Under the pieces are notes generated by a model. That model saw only the letters and a list, made by a program, of their open reading frames with translations, was not told the DNA's origin and ran no database searches. This document shows positions 1 to 9,385 of a stretch of 64,000 bases of DNA, one piece after another. Location of the stretch: assembly GCA_029027265.1 (NCBI GenBank), contig CP093061.1, forward strand, positions 2,480,001-2,544,000, in the 5' to 3' direction. How positions within the stretch are numbered: the first letter of the stretch is position 1; every line of letters starts with the position of its first letter. Made by a program: the position numbers and the translations under genes. The DNA is from Sulfurospirillum_A sp029027265 (GTDB lineage: Bacteria > Campylobacterota > Campylobacteria > Campylobacterales > Sulfurospirillaceae).

Positions 1-977
1 TCTAAATTTATCATTCTGTCATCAGATGAGTTTTGATTAAAAGCATCTTTTGAATTATTTAGTAGATTTATTAATACTTGTGAAAACTCACTCATATAGC
101 CTTTTATGTATACTTCATCTCTTACATTAATTTTTAATTCTATCTCATGACGCTGCAATGTTCCTTGCATAACAAGCATAGCATCATCAAGTGCACTTTT
201 AATGGAAAAAGCTTCACTTGGGCGATGAGGATTAAAAAAATTTCTAAAATCATCTATAGTGTCGCTCATTTTTTTAATAACTTTTTTTGAGTCTTCATAA
301 GTCTCAGAATAGTCTAAATCATTCTCACCTGAGTGTTTTTTATATATTTTCTTCATCTTATAAAGAATAATTCCAAGTTCACTTAAAGGTTGTCTCCACT
401 GATGAGCAATATTGCCTATCATTTCACCCATTGCAGCAAGACGTGATTGTTGAAAAAGAACTCTGTCTTTATCTCTGTTTTTCTTTACCTCATTTTTAAT
501 TCGCTTTTCAAGTGTTTTATTTAATTTTCTTAGCTCTCTTGTCTGTTTTTTTACTCTTTCTTCAAGAGTAGCATTGAGGTGCTCTAGCTCTTCCTCTTTT
601 TGTTTCAAATTTTCTGTTAAAAGAATACTGCTTGTAACGTTATATCTTATAGCTATAAACTCTTCTATATCTCTATCTTCATTTAGCATTGGTATTACAG
701 TTGTATTTACATAAAAAGTTGTACCATCTTTTGCTATATTTTTTACGGTAGATATATACGTTTTTTTCTTTTTAATGGTATCCCAAAGATTTTGAAAAAC
801 CTCTTTAGGAACATCGGGATGTCGTATTATGTTGTGATTAGCGCCTATAAGTTCTTTTCTAGTGTAACCAGAAATTTTGCAGAACTCATCATTCACAAAA
901 GTTATAACACCTTCTAGATTTGTCTTTGAAACAATATTACTTTGTTCTATAGCTCGTTTGTATTGCTCTAATTTCAT
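1..977 (-). CDS. PAS-domain sensor histidine kinase, 5' part (C-terminus outside window)
   Basis: About 325 residues are visible and the frame is still open at base 1. Order seen: a PAS domain at about residues 5-115 (FVNDEFCKISGY near its start), a long charged coiled coil at about 120-180, an H-box AAMGEMIGNIAHQWRQPL with phospho-acceptor His192, and the N-box of the HATPase domain (QVLINLLNNSKDAF) close to the window edge. No membrane segment is seen, so a cytoplasmic sensor is likely; the PAS resembles the Aer-type redox/energy-sensing group, but the signal cannot be read from sequence. Start ATG at 977 is preceded by an AGAGG ribosome site; the frame is open upstream but offers no better start. 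The response regulator partner is not in view. This H-box wording is common in Campylobacterota kinases. Confidence 0.88.
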   Translation of the reverse strand, partial: MKLEQYKRAIEQSNIVSKTNLEGVITFVNDEFCKISGYTRKELIGANHNIIRHPDVPKEVFQNLWDTIKKKKTYISTVKNIAKDGTTFYVNTTVIPMLNEDRDIEEFIAIRYNVTSSILLTENLKQKEEELEHLNATLEERVKKQTRELRKLNKTLEKRIKNEVKKNRDKDRVLFQQSRLAAMGEMIGNIAHQWRQPLSELGIILYKMKKIYKKHSGENDLDYSETYEDSKKVIKKMSDTIDDFRNFFNPHRPSEAFSIKSALDDAMLVMQGTLQRHEIELKINVRDEVYIKGYMSEFSQVLINLLNNSKDAFNQNSSDDRMINL

Positions 978-1062
978 CTTAATGTCCTCTTGTTCAAAAA
1001 GTAAATTCTTGAACAATTCCTCGCGACTGAAGCACGAAGTGGACTTTTGTATTTTTTAATCA

Positions 1063-2193
1063 TTACAAACGTTTTGCAAACTCTTCAAATATGTACTTAC
1101 TATCATGAGGTCCTGGGCTAGCTTCAGGGTGATGCTGTACAGAAAATATCGGCTCACCAATGTAGTCTAATCCCTCTATAGTATTATCAAATAGATTTAT
1201 ATGAGTCACTTTAGCAATGCTACAAACTGAATCTGGAACATTATAGTTATGATTTTGAGCAGTGATTTCTACTACTGAAGTGTCTTGATTTTTAACAGGA
1301 TGGTTTCCACCATGCTGTCCAAATTTTAGTTTATATGTTGAATGGTCATGTGCTATAGAGAGCAGTTGATGTCCAAGACAAATTGCGAACATAGGAACTT
1401 TTGCAATAATAAGTTTTTTTATTTTTTTAACTTCATCTTTTAATATCAAAGGATCACCAGGTCCATTCGATAAAAATACTCCATGTATATCTTTTGCTTC
1501 ATAACGTTTTATCAACTCATCTGCATCAAAACAATATGGAACTACTTCTACTTCAAGTCCTACTTCACTTAGCTCATTTAGTATATTTATCTTCACACCA
1601 AAGTCTATAACTACGATTTTTTTACTAAGATTGCACTCAGCTGTTTTATAAACTAGTTTTTCATCGTCCCAAGCTGCACTTGTGTGAATGTAACCCTCTT
1701 TTGTACTAACTTTTTCAACACAATTTATTTCTTCTATGCGAGGAGTATTTTCAAGTATTTTTTTAAGTTCATTTTTATCACTAACTTTTGTAGAAGCTAT
1801 CATCATTTTTGGTCCGCCATCACGAATCATTTTTGTAAGGTATCTTGTATCTATATCACAAACACCAAGTCCTTCGTGTTTATCTAAAAATGAACTAAGC
1901 GTATTTGTCGAACGAAAGTTTGATGGCTCTTCATTAAAATTTCTAACAAGCATACCACTTGCGTGAACTGTTTTACTCTCCATATCGTCTTCGTTAGTTC
2001 CAACAATACCAATTTCAGGCATAGTAAAAACTACAAATTGTCCAAAATAACTAGGGTCACTCATAATCTCTTGGTAGCCACTCATAGAAGTGTTGAAAAC
2101 TATTTCTCCAACTTTTGTTCCTTCATATCCAAAGCTTTTTGCTTCAAGATATATGCCATTTTCAAGGTAAATCCAAATAGGTTTTAAGCTCAT
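1063..2193 (-). CDS. carA: Carbamoyl-phosphate synthase small (glutaminase) subunit
   Basis: 376 residues, normal length for CarA. It hydrolyses glutamine and passes ammonia to the large subunit CarB to make carbamoyl phosphate for pyrimidine and arginine synthesis. The N-terminal CPSase_sm domain (about 1-150, with SMSGYQEIMSDPSYFGQ) is followed by a class I glutamine amidotransferase domain. The catalytic triad is visible: Cys272 in AICLGHQ, and His355 and Glu357 in QHHPEASPGP. It overlaps the upstream DUF507 gene by 4 bp, so the two are probably translationally coupled. carB is not in this window. Confidence 0.97.
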   Translation of the reverse strand: MSLKPIWIYLENGIYLEAKSFGYEGTKVGEIVFNTSMSGYQEIMSDPSYFGQFVVFTMPEIGIVGTNEDDMESKTVHASGMLVRNFNEEPSNFRSTNTLSSFLDKHEGLGVCDIDTRYLTKMIRDGGPKMMIASTKVSDKNELKKILENTPRIEEINCVEKVSTKEGYIHTSAAWDDEKLVYKTAECNLSKKIVVIDFGVKINILNELSEVGLEVEVVPYCFDADELIKRYEAKDIHGVFLSNGPGDPLILKDEVKKIKKLIIAKVPMFAICLGHQLLSIAHDHSTYKLKFGQHGGNHPVKNQDTSVVEITAQNHNYNVPDSVCSIAKVTHINLFDNTIEGLDYIGEPIFSVQHHPEASPGPHDSKYIFEEFAKRL

Positions 2194-2744
2194 AATAGCA
2201 GACCTTTTTTTCTTAGCTCCTCTTCATAAAGTTTTTCAAAAACCAAGTCATACTCAGGACTTCCTGGGATTAATTTTCGTTTATAGTGAGTTATCTTCTC
2301 AGCAACTGTCTCTTCAACGTCTTCAAAACTTTCGATATAACTCTCCATAGCTGTGTAAATAATGTTTTTGATACGGTTCTCTGCAACTGTATATTCAACT
2401 AAATCATCTTTCCAAATCTTCTGCGTAATTCTATGAGCTAGGTCACTATATCTGTCTTCATAAGAAAGAACTACGTTGTACTCTTTTGCTAATTTTTTCT
2501 TAATAAGCCAAAACATGTTACGTCTGTCTACTTGCATGAACTCCATATCATCTTCGTTATCATCTAGTATTTCAGCAACTCTCTCTTCTAGTGCCATCTC
2601 TTTTGTTATATCAACTTCAATCATCTCTTGTGCTGCTTTTACTACTGGTTCTAATCCACTTTTAAGTGTTACAAGACCACTGTTTAGTAAATCAATAGCT
2701 ATTTTATTTGCAATATATGGTGCGTGTGGTAATCTGATTTTCAT
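2190..2744 (-). CDS. DUF507 family protein
   Basis: 184 residues, soluble, rich in acidic residues and predicted helices, without signal peptide or membrane segment. It looks like two repeats of the DUF507 fold: the first begins MKIRLPHAPYIANKIAIDLL, and the second half carries RITQKIWKDDLVEYTV and ends in LRKKGLLL. The molecular function of DUF507 is unknown. In Campylobacterota this family often sits directly before carA, as here with a 4-bp overlap, which suggests co-expression rather than a proven role in carbamoyl phosphate synthesis. It is the first gene of the pair; no clear promoter was picked in the 80 bp upstream. Confidence 0.85.
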   Translation of the reverse strand: MKIRLPHAPYIANKIAIDLLNSGLVTLKSGLEPVVKAAQEMIEVDITKEMALEERVAEILDDNEDDMEFMQVDRRNMFWLIKKKLAKEYNVVLSYEDRYSDLAHRITQKIWKDDLVEYTVAENRIKNIIYTAMESYIESFEDVEETVAEKITHYKRKLIPGSPEYDLVFEKLYEEELRKKGLLL

Positions 2745-2825
2745 TGTATGCAGACCTTATTTATAATTTTTTTTATTTTACCAAAAATAAGGTAAATATC
2801 TGCTTTGTCACAAAAAAAGCACTTA

Positions 2826-4085
2826 CTAAGAATTCATAAAAAAACTATTTGTGTGATTTTCCAATCTATTTTTAGTTACATTAATTTTACTTTCAAAACA
2901 TTCCCCACTTATAAATTCATCTAAATATAATTGTGAAAGTTTATGTTTAAGATGTTTATGTTTTGGAAAATACTCTTTGATTAAAAAATAAGCATAATGT
3001 GATAAATGACTCTTGCCCACAAATTGATGCTCATCATTCTCTCTTTTGAGAATAGCACAAGTAAAACCTGCTTTTATGGCATCAGTTATACCTTCAGCAG
3101 TTTTATCTTTTACAAACACCATGGTAAATCTTTCACGTGCATTATGGTCAATATCATGGGCATCTGTGTTAGATAAAGGAGATAAATATTTATGTTTATC
3201 TTTTATTTCTATATATGTCAAATATCCCATGTTGTTATTTTCTTCAGTTTTATTAATATCACCAATTACTTCAACTCCATCAAGCTTCGAACTTTCTAGC
3301 AGTTCTTTATATATTGGCTGATTTAGATGATATTTTGCATTATGATAAATCCAGTTCGGATGACACATTATTGCAATCCCATTTGCTTCTTTGACCTTAC
3401 TTATAGCCCAAATATTTCTAGCATAATTGAGTGGATCAATGTCTTTACCAACTAAATCATTTTTGATATTTTGCGCTATATCTTCTAGCTCTTTTGCATA
3501 AATAGTACTATCAGTTCTCTGATTTTCTATTGATTTGTTTGCATTTATGCTTAGCATATGACCATTACCATGGGAATTTACAGTTTCGTTTTTTCTTACA
3601 GTGATTTCTTCTCCAGGTAGAATTAAAATATCAATATTGAATTCTTTTACTTTGGCTATAGCTTCAAGTGAACCTTCATAGCAATCATGATCAGTGATAC
3701 TCATGAAATCTAAACCTAAACCTAAAGAGTGTAAACACATCGCAAGAGGAGTTCTGTTCCCATCTGAGTAGATGGTATGCATATGCAAATCACCTTTTAG
3801 TGGTTTTAATTTAATCATATCTTTATCTAAGCAATATAAATTAAGAGTGTTTGATTTTTTATATGTATCAAATACCAAATTAACTTTTACAATAAATTCA
3901 CCAATAACTGGCATAGTTGAAGTAAACAAAACTGTATTGTTCTGTATTTTGTACTCAACATTATTTGTATGAAAATAGTCATTTTTTGAAAAAATTTCTA
4001 TTGATTCAATATGGTTAATGTTTCTTAAACTTAAAACATAATTGATTGATTGATTTTGTTCTATTACATTTGGGCTTATTTGCAT
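2826..4085 (-). CDS. PHP-domain metal-dependent phosphoesterase
   Basis: 419 residues. The first 90 residues look like a beta-rich accessory domain with no recognised family. The PHP domain then starts at LHMHTIYSDG with metal ligands His101 and His103, followed by SITDHD, LPGEEIT, HGNGHML, MCHPNW and SNTDAHDID, which supply the remaining expected metal-binding His, Asp and Glu residues. PHP proteins use two or three metals to hydrolyse phosphoesters; substrates range from histidinol phosphate to oligonucleotides, and this one cannot be assigned. No signal peptide is seen. It stands alone between the DUF507-carA pair and the amino-acid transporter. A polymerase-associated or HisK role is not indicated by its neighbours. 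Confidence 0.85.
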   Translation of the reverse strand: MQISPNVIEQNQSINYVLSLRNINHIESIEIFSKNDYFHTNNVEYKIQNNTVLFTSTMPVIGEFIVKVNLVFDTYKKSNTLNLYCLDKDMIKLKPLKGDLHMHTIYSDGNRTPLAMCLHSLGLGLDFMSITDHDCYEGSLEAIAKVKEFNIDILILPGEEITVRKNETVNSHGNGHMLSINANKSIENQRTDSTIYAKELEDIAQNIKNDLVGKDIDPLNYARNIWAISKVKEANGIAIMCHPNWIYHNAKYHLNQPIYKELLESSKLDGVEVIGDINKTEENNNMGYLTYIEIKDKHKYLSPLSNTDAHDIDHNARERFTMVFVKDKTAEGITDAIKAGFTCAILKRENDEHQFVGKSHLSHYAYFLIKEYFPKHKHLKHKLSQLYLDEFISGECFESKINVTKNRLENHTNSFFMNS

Positions 4086-4159
4086 TTTTATTCCTACTAT
4101 ATATTTATTTAATGGTACCTCTAAAAACCTTAAGTACTTATATATTAGTCTTTGGAGTG

Positions 4160-4912
4160 CTAATGTGTTATAATTTGTTCTAAAAACTGTTTTAATCTAT
4201 CACTTTGTGGATTTTCAAAAAATTCTTTTGGAGTATTCTCTTCAATAATTTGTCCTTCATCCATGAATATTATGCGATCAGCAACTTTTTTTGCAAACCC
4301 CATCTCGTGAGTAACACACACCATTGTTTTTTTCTCTTTAGCTAATTCTATCATTACATCTAATACTTCATTAATCATTTCAGGATCAAGTGCAGATGTT
4401 GGTTCATCAAAAAGCATAATTTTTGGATTTTTACAAAGGCCTCTTGCAATGGCAACTCTTTGTTGCTGCCCTCCACTTAGTTGATTTGGATATTTATTAG
4501 CTTGTTCTGCTATATTTACTCGCTCTAAATATTTCATAGCTGTTTGAGTAGCTTCTTTTTTTGTTACACCTTTTACATGTGTTGGAGCTAGAGTCAAGTT
4601 TTGCAATACTGAAAGATGAGGAAACAGATTAAAATGTTGAAAAATCATAGTAACATTTTTTCTTAATGCTTTGATTTTTTTAACATCATCTTCAAGTTCA
4701 ATTCCATCAACTGTTACAGTTCCTTGTTGAAATTGTTCTAAGTAATTAATACATCTAATTAGTGTAGATTTACCAGACCCACTTGGTCCACAAACTACAA
4801 TTATTTCACCCTCTTTAACATTTAAGTTTATATTTTTTAATACATGAAAATCACCATACCATTTATGCAACTTATCTATTTTTATAATGCTATTCATTTT
4901 ATCTTCTTTCAT
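4160..4912 (-). CDS. aapP: Polar amino-acid ABC transporter, ATP-binding subunit (AapP/GlnQ type)
   Basis: About 250 residues. Walker A GPSGSGKST, Q-loop IFQHFNLFPH, signature LSGGQQQRVAIARGL, Walker B with DEPTSALDPE and the H-loop VTHEMGFA are all intact. It couples ATP hydrolysis to uptake through the two permeases encoded just upstream. The gene starts 8 bp after aapM ends. A second ATG at 4897 (MNSIIKI) has an AGAAG ribosome site and may be the real start. General L-amino-acid (AapJQMP) systems have exactly this gene order, which is why the symbol is used; substrate range is inferred. Confidence 0.92.
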   Translation of the reverse strand: MKEDKMNSIIKIDKLHKWYGDFHVLKNINLNVKEGEIIVVCGPSGSGKSTLIRCINYLEQFQQGTVTVDGIELEDDVKKIKALRKNVTMIFQHFNLFPHLSVLQNLTLAPTHVKGVTKKEATQTAMKYLERVNIAEQANKYPNQLSGGQQQRVAIARGLCKNPKIMLFDEPTSALDPEMINEVLDVMIELAKEKKTMVCVTHEMGFAKKVADRIIFMDEGQIIEENTPKEFFENPQSDRLKQFLEQIITH

Positions 4913-4920
4913 TGATGCAA

Positions 4921-6009
4921 CTATTTATTATCAGTATTTAATCTATCTTCTAGGACTTTAGAATATCTTGATAAGCTAAAACAAAATATCCAAAATATAA
5001 GTGCAACAAAAACATAACCTTCTGTTTCAAATCCAGTCCAGTGTGAATCTGCAGATGTTAAACCAACCATAGTAAGTAAATCAAATAATCCTATGATAAG
5101 TACAAGTGTTGTATCTTTGAATAAACCAATTGCATTGCCAACTAGGTTTGGTATTGAAACTTTAATTACTTGTGGTAATATCACAAGTAGCATTTTTTGC
5201 CAATAAGACAATCCTTCAGAATCAGCAGCTTCGTATTGTCCTATTGGTATGGCTTGTAAACCACCACGAATTACTTCAGCAACATAAGCTGCTTGAAACA
5301 GTGTAACAACAATTAAAACTCTTAAGAGTTTATCAAAAGTCATACCCTCAGGGAAGAACATAGGCAGTACTACAGAACCCATGAATAAAACCGTTATAAG
5401 TGGAACTCCACGAATGAATTCAATATAAAGTATGCTTAAACTTTTTACAATAGGAAGTTGTGATTGTCTTCCAAAAGCTAATATAATTCCTATTGGCATA
5501 GCTAGAACTATTCCTATTGAAGATATAACTAATGTTAGCATTAACCCACCCCATTTGAATGTAGGCACTTCAACTAAACCAAAACTACCGCCTGTAATTA
5601 AAAAATACGAAATAATAGGGAATAAAGAAAAGATAGCTATTTTTGTAGTAAATTTTTTTCCCGTGTATTTAAATAGAGCTAAAAATACAATTAGTAATCC
5701 AAATATCCAATTAATTCTATATATTTCCTCGTCTGGATAAAATCCATAGATAAAGAAGTCAATTTTATGGATTATAAATATCCAACAAGCACCATCTCCT
5801 GTACAATCTGCTTTTGTGTTGCCTACAAAATTAGCATTTATTATTGCCCAATCAATAAAAGGTGGGATTATTATATATAATAAAAATAGTATTAAAAATG
5901 AAAATGCAACATCAACTGGTGTTGAAACAAGGTTATCTAAAATCCAACGTAATTTACCATTCATTGTTGATGGAGTTTTTTTTGTTTGTTCTATTTCATA
6001 TACTGCCAT
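4921..6009 (-). CDS. aapM: Polar amino-acid ABC transporter permease (AapM type)
   Basis: 362 residues with an N-terminal extension, several hydrophobic segments, and the BPD_transp_1 domain in the C-terminal half. The loop that contacts the ATPase is recognisable (EAADSEGLSYWQKMLLVILP). A periplasmic stretch between the first membrane segments carries two cysteines (TKADCTGDGACWIF), typical of the longer AapM proteins as opposed to short GlnP permeases. It overlaps the aapQ stop by one base (TAATG), so the two permeases are coupled and probably form the heterodimeric channel. Confidence 0.92.
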   Translation of the reverse strand: MAVYEIEQTKKTPSTMNGKLRWILDNLVSTPVDVAFSFLILFLLYIIIPPFIDWAIINANFVGNTKADCTGDGACWIFIIHKIDFFIYGFYPDEEIYRINWIFGLLIVFLALFKYTGKKFTTKIAIFSLFPIISYFLITGGSFGLVEVPTFKWGGLMLTLVISSIGIVLAMPIGIILAFGRQSQLPIVKSLSILYIEFIRGVPLITVLFMGSVVLPMFFPEGMTFDKLLRVLIVVTLFQAAYVAEVIRGGLQAIPIGQYEAADSEGLSYWQKMLLVILPQVIKVSIPNLVGNAIGLFKDTTLVLIIGLFDLLTMVGLTSADSHWTGFETEGYVFVALIFWIFCFSLSRYSKVLEDRLNTDNK

Positions 6010-7160
6010 TATCTACCCTTTATTTCCATCTTCTTATTAGCATAATTCAATACCACAGATATAATTAAACTAATAACTAAATATACACTCATTGTCATCA
6101 TAATAATTTCTATTGCTTGTCCTGTTTGATTTAATGCCGTTCCGCTAAATATGGTTACGAGTTCTGGGTAAGCAATTGCAGCTGCCAAGGAAGAGTTTTT
6201 AACGACATTTAAAAATTGACTGATAATCGGTGGTAGTGCTATTCTAATTGCTTGAGGTAATATAACTAACTTTAAGGATTGATATGAACTTAGACCAAGA
6301 TCAGCTGATGCTTCTTTTTGTCCAATATCAACTGCTTCAATACCACTCCTTACAGCTTCTGCTGTAAAAGTTGCCTGATAAATTGATAAGGAAAATGCTA
6401 ATGCTAAGAATTCAGGAGTATAGGTCATTCCTCCAACATAATTAAATCCTTCTAATTTTGGGGAATCAAAGCTCAAAGGTGAGCCTAAAATTAAATAAAC
6501 AATAAAAGGAATAGCTATTAATATAATAATATTCCAAGGTAGAAGAAAAGTGTTTTTACCTGTTTTTTCAAATCTTTTATTTGCTATCTTTGATAAATAA
6601 ATAACTAAACCAATAGCCATAAAAAATGATATTATAACCAATCCAAAACCATCTTCAAGCAAAGGTCTAGGTACGCTAAATCCACGATTATTTAATATCA
6701 TATCAGCACCAAGTTGAATACTTTGCTTTGGACTAGGAAGTGCTGCTAAAACCACATTATACCAAAATAATATTTGAAGCAATAATGGTATATTTCTAAA
6801 AATTTCTATATATGCCAATGCAAATTTAGATACTAAAAATATTTTTGACAACCTTGCAATACCGACTATGACACCTATTATTGTAGAAAATATTATACCA
6901 ATTACTGATACATATAAAGTATTGGCAATACCAACTAAAAATGAATCAAAAAACGTAGAGTTAGCATTATATTCAATTGGTGATTCTGATATATCAAATC
7001 CAGCTCTTTCATTTAAAAATGCAAATCCAGTATTTATACCTCTTGCTTCAATATTATGAAATAAATTGGTGAACATAAACCACAAACCCATAACCAAAAG
7101 TGCAACAATAATAAACTGTGAAAATATAGCTCTAAATGTTTTATTATATATAATAGACAC
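6009..7160 (-). CDS. aapQ: Polar amino-acid ABC transporter permease (AapQ type)
   Basis: About 383 residues, multi-spanning inner-membrane protein with the permease EAA-like loop QKEASADLGLSSYQSLKLVILP. A GTG start at 7160 (MSIIYNKTFRAIFSQF) is chosen because AAGG lies six bases upstream. The open frame continues to another GTG at 7211, but that start would lie inside an intercistronic hairpin and lacks a good ribosome site. The protein forms the transporter channel with AapM. Its partner binding protein, aapJ, immediately upstream, is frameshifted, so the system may be non-functional or use another binding protein. Confidence 0.88.
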   Translation of the reverse strand: MSIIYNKTFRAIFSQFIIVALLVMGLWFMFTNLFHNIEARGINTGFAFLNERAGFDISESPIEYNANSTFFDSFLVGIANTLYVSVIGIIFSTIIGVIVGIARLSKIFLVSKFALAYIEIFRNIPLLLQILFWYNVVLAALPSPKQSIQLGADMILNNRGFSVPRPLLEDGFGLVIISFFMAIGLVIYLSKIANKRFEKTGKNTFLLPWNIIILIAIPFIVYLILGSPLSFDSPKLEGFNYVGGMTYTPEFLALAFSLSIYQATFTAEAVRSGIEAVDIGQKEASADLGLSSYQSLKLVILPQAIRIALPPIISQFLNVVKNSSLAAAIAYPELVTIFSGTALNQTGQAIEIIMMTMSVYLVISLIISVVLNYANKKMEIKGR

Positions 7161-7209
7161 GAGCAACCTTTTTAATTTATTATGACAGAATTTTTTAAAA
7201 TATGAAAAC

Positions 7210-7233
7210 ACTCAAGAGATAGTTCTCTTGAGT
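7210..7233 (-). promoter_or_regulatory. Intercistronic hairpin between aapJ and aapQ
   Basis: A near-perfect inverted repeat: arms ACTCAAGAG and CTCTTGAGT around a short centre. On the minus strand it lies just after the aapJ stop and is followed by GTTTTCATA, not a long T-run. Hairpins between a binding-protein gene and its permease gene commonly act as partial terminators or mRNA stabilisers, giving more binding protein than channel. That role here is inference from position. Confidence 0.6.
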
Positions 7234-7241
7234 ATAGTTTT

Positions 7242-8233
7242 TTATCTAAATGGTGGAGAATAAAGAATTCCGCCATTTGTCCATAAAGCATTTACGCCTC
7301 TTTTAATTCCAAGTGGAGTATTTACGCCTAAATGTTTTTCAAATGACTCAGAGTAGTTGCCTACTTGTGTTATTATATTATAAGCCCACTTAGGATCTAA
7401 ACCTAGCATTTTACCAAGATTTCCATTCACACCAAGAAGTCTTTGAATTTCTGGATTCTTAGAATTTTTAGCTAAATCAGCAGCATTTTTAGAAGTAATT
7501 CCTAATTCTTCTGCTGTAATCATTGCATTTAAAGACCATTTGACTATATTGAACCAATGATCATCACCTTGTCTTACTAATGGACCTAATGGTTCTTTTG
7601 ATATAATATTTGGTAAAACTTTATATTTACTTCTATCTAATTTTGTTAGTTTTGAATAAAGCCCTGATTGATCAGTTGTAATAACATCACAGCGATTAGC
7701 TTCAAATCCACTTATAACTTGAGCATCTGTGTTATATAATACAGACTTATACTTCATATTATGTTCTAAAAAATAATCTGCTATATTAAGCTCTGATGTA
7801 CTTCCAGTTTGTAGACAAAAAGTCGCACCATTTAACTCGCTTACATCATTTACACCAAGTGATTTAGATACTAAAAAACCTTGACCATCATAATAATTAA
7901 CGCCTGCAAAGTTAAGACCTAAAGATGTATCTCTTGTAAATGTCCAAGTTGTTGATCTTACAAGCATATCAATTTCACCACTTTGAAGTGCTATAAATTT
8001 CTCTTTAGATGATTATTTAACTTATTTGCATCGCCTAGAACTGCTGCTGCGACTGCTCTACAAACATCTATATCAAAGCCTTTCCAGACTTTATCATCAC
8101 CCATTTCAGCAAAACCAGCAAAACCTGTTGACATACCACAATGAAGAACATCTTCTTTTTGTACCTTCTCAAAAGTACCTGCGTTTGCACTAATTCCTAT
8201 GATCGCTATTGCAACCAATAATAATTTTTTCAT
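7242..8233 (-). pseudogene. aapJ: Amino-acid ABC transporter periplasmic binding protein, frameshifted (AapJ type)
   Basis: Two frames together make a complete AapJ-like protein. Frame one starts at 8233 (MKKLLLVAIAIIGISANAG, a signal peptide), runs through LHCGMSTGFAGFAEMGDD and AVAAAVLGDANK, then stops at 7991. Frame two resumes with KEKFIALQSGEID, continues through WTFTRDTSLGLNFAGVNYYDGQGF and ends normally at 7242. Between GDA and KEKF only 20 nt are present, whereas homologues have about ten codons (30 nt) there, so a net loss of about 10 nt has shifted the frame; the correct frame also meets TAA there. It may be a true recent mutation or an assembly error. Everything else in the gene is intact, so if real the event is young. 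Confidence 0.85.
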
Positions 8234-8460
8234 AATTCCTCCTATAGAATTTATTCAGTATATCTTCTTTAAGCTTGATTAAAAGTAGGCATAGATTTTA
8301 CACTGTATGGATAATTTAAGTTATTAGTAACTAAAATTATAATCTTTTTTAATTACTAATTGGCAACAAAGCAAAAAAAGTAGACAATAGACTTCTTGCA
8401 TAACCACTTTCAATACATGCAATTAAATCCTCTTCTTTATCTCTGTTTACATGTAGAGAT
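8234..8460 (-). promoter_or_regulatory. Upstream region of the aap operon
   Basis: Non-coding stretch of about 225 bp between aapJ and the LysE-family gene. On the minus strand it holds -10-like hexamers (TATAAT near 8335 and TAAAAT near 8300) and a ribosome site (AGGAGG) just before the aapJ ATG. A TACATGTA copy (8448-8455) lies directly after the LysE-family stop. A short open stretch of about 30 codons near 8345-8440 lacks a start codon and was not called. The exact promoter is not certain. Confidence 0.4.
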
Positions 8461-9075
8461 TTATGATTTTAGTATCAGTGCTGTTCCCGCTCCTACCATC
8501 ACACTTCCAGCAATCCTATTCATAATAGTTTGCGTACGAGGTTTTTTGATAGACTTTCGTGCACGAGCTGCAAAAAATGAGTATCCACCCAAAACAACTG
8601 TAAGTATAACAACAACTAAAGATGAAACAAAAATTATATCACCACTAGTAAGTGTTGAAAGATTTACAAATGTCGGTAAAAAACCAAGATAAAAAAGTAT
8701 TACTTTAGGGTTACTAATGCAAATTAAAAATCCAGATATAAAATCTTTAATTAAAGAATCACTTTTTGAAGATTTTATGGACTCAATTGAAGGTTTTGAA
8801 CGAAATATTTTAATACCCAAATAAATCAAGTAAAAACCACCTATATATTTGACTACTGTAAATATATCACCCACCATGTGAGCAACAGCATTAAGTCCAA
8901 ATATTGCCATAAGTAAAAAGACTAAGTCTCCTAAAACCATACCAAGACTCATGGAAAATGCATGAGAGAAACCAGAGCCTAAAGCACGTGCCACTATTGC
9001 AAAAGTTCCAGGTCCTGGACTAGCCATAAATATAAATAAAGCTCCACTAAAAACCAAAGAGGCTAAAAAATCCAT
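8461..9075 (-). CDS. LysE/RhtB family amino-acid exporter
   Basis: 204 residues with about six hydrophobic segments. The N-terminus MDFLASLVFSGALFIFMASPGPG contains the conserved SPGPG motif of the LysE/RhtB superfamily, followed by a GLNAVAHMVGDIF segment and a central ISNPKVILFYLGFLP motif, also typical. These proteins export amino acids or derivatives by proton exchange across the inner membrane; the substrate cannot be read from the sequence. The start overlaps the end of the upstream small secreted-protein gene by 29 bp, so the two are likely co-transcribed. Confidence 0.88.
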   Translation of the reverse strand: MDFLASLVFSGALFIFMASPGPGTFAIVARALGSGFSHAFSMSLGMVLGDLVFLLMAIFGLNAVAHMVGDIFTVVKYIGGFYLIYLGIKIFRSKPSIESIKSSKSDSLIKDFISGFLICISNPKVILFYLGFLPTFVNLSTLTSGDIIFVSSLVVVILTVVLGGYSFFAARARKSIKKPRTQTIMNRIAGSVMVGAGTALILKS

Positions 9076-9379
9076 TTTTTTCCTTTTTATCCATTGGCAA
9101 TACTACGCCTCTCTTTTCATCTACTTTGTCAAAAGGCAATACGACTCCACCAGCTTCTTTTTGTATTTGAAAAGTAGAGGGCTCCGACATAATACCCTCT
9201 ATTTCACTCTCATTAATATCAATTTGATATGTTTTTGCTTCTTCTACTGGTACTCTATATTTCTTAGCAATCTTTGCTTTTTTACTACTAGCTCCAACAC
9301 CAAAAGTACCTGCTTGTGTACTTTCACTAGCCTCTACATGTATAAAAAAAACAAGTAATAAAAGAGCTAACTTTTTCAT
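9047..9379 (-). CDS. Small exported protein of unknown function
   Basis: 110 residues. A clear signal peptide (MKKLALLLLVFFIHVEAS) is followed by a short charged polar chain. Two related blocks, GGVVLPFDK and RGVVLPMDK, form an internal repeat, and the end is hydrophobic (GFFSLFGF). No cysteine lipobox is seen, so it is probably periplasmic or loosely membrane-attached. No known family was recognised. It lies 6 bp after the LpoB-like gene and overlaps the exporter start, so it belongs to the lipoprotein/flagellar-type operon. Confidence 0.65.
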   Translation of the reverse strand: MKKLALLLLVFFIHVEASESTQAGTFGVGASSKKAKIAKKYRVPVEEAKTYQIDINESEIEGIMSEPSTFQIQKEAGGVVLPFDKVDEKRGVVLPMDKKEKNGFFSLFGF

Positions 9380-9385
9380 ATTCTT

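Noticed and set aside
2750..2825. TTTACC / GGTAAA inverted repeat as terminator of the PHP gene
   Set aside because: On the minus strand the stem is followed by A-rich, not T-rich, sequence.
8345..8455. Short minus-strand open stretch after the LysE-family gene (about 30 codons with ACIESGYARSLLS)
   Set aside because: No start codon and no ribosome site; could be a remnant but not enough sequence to call.
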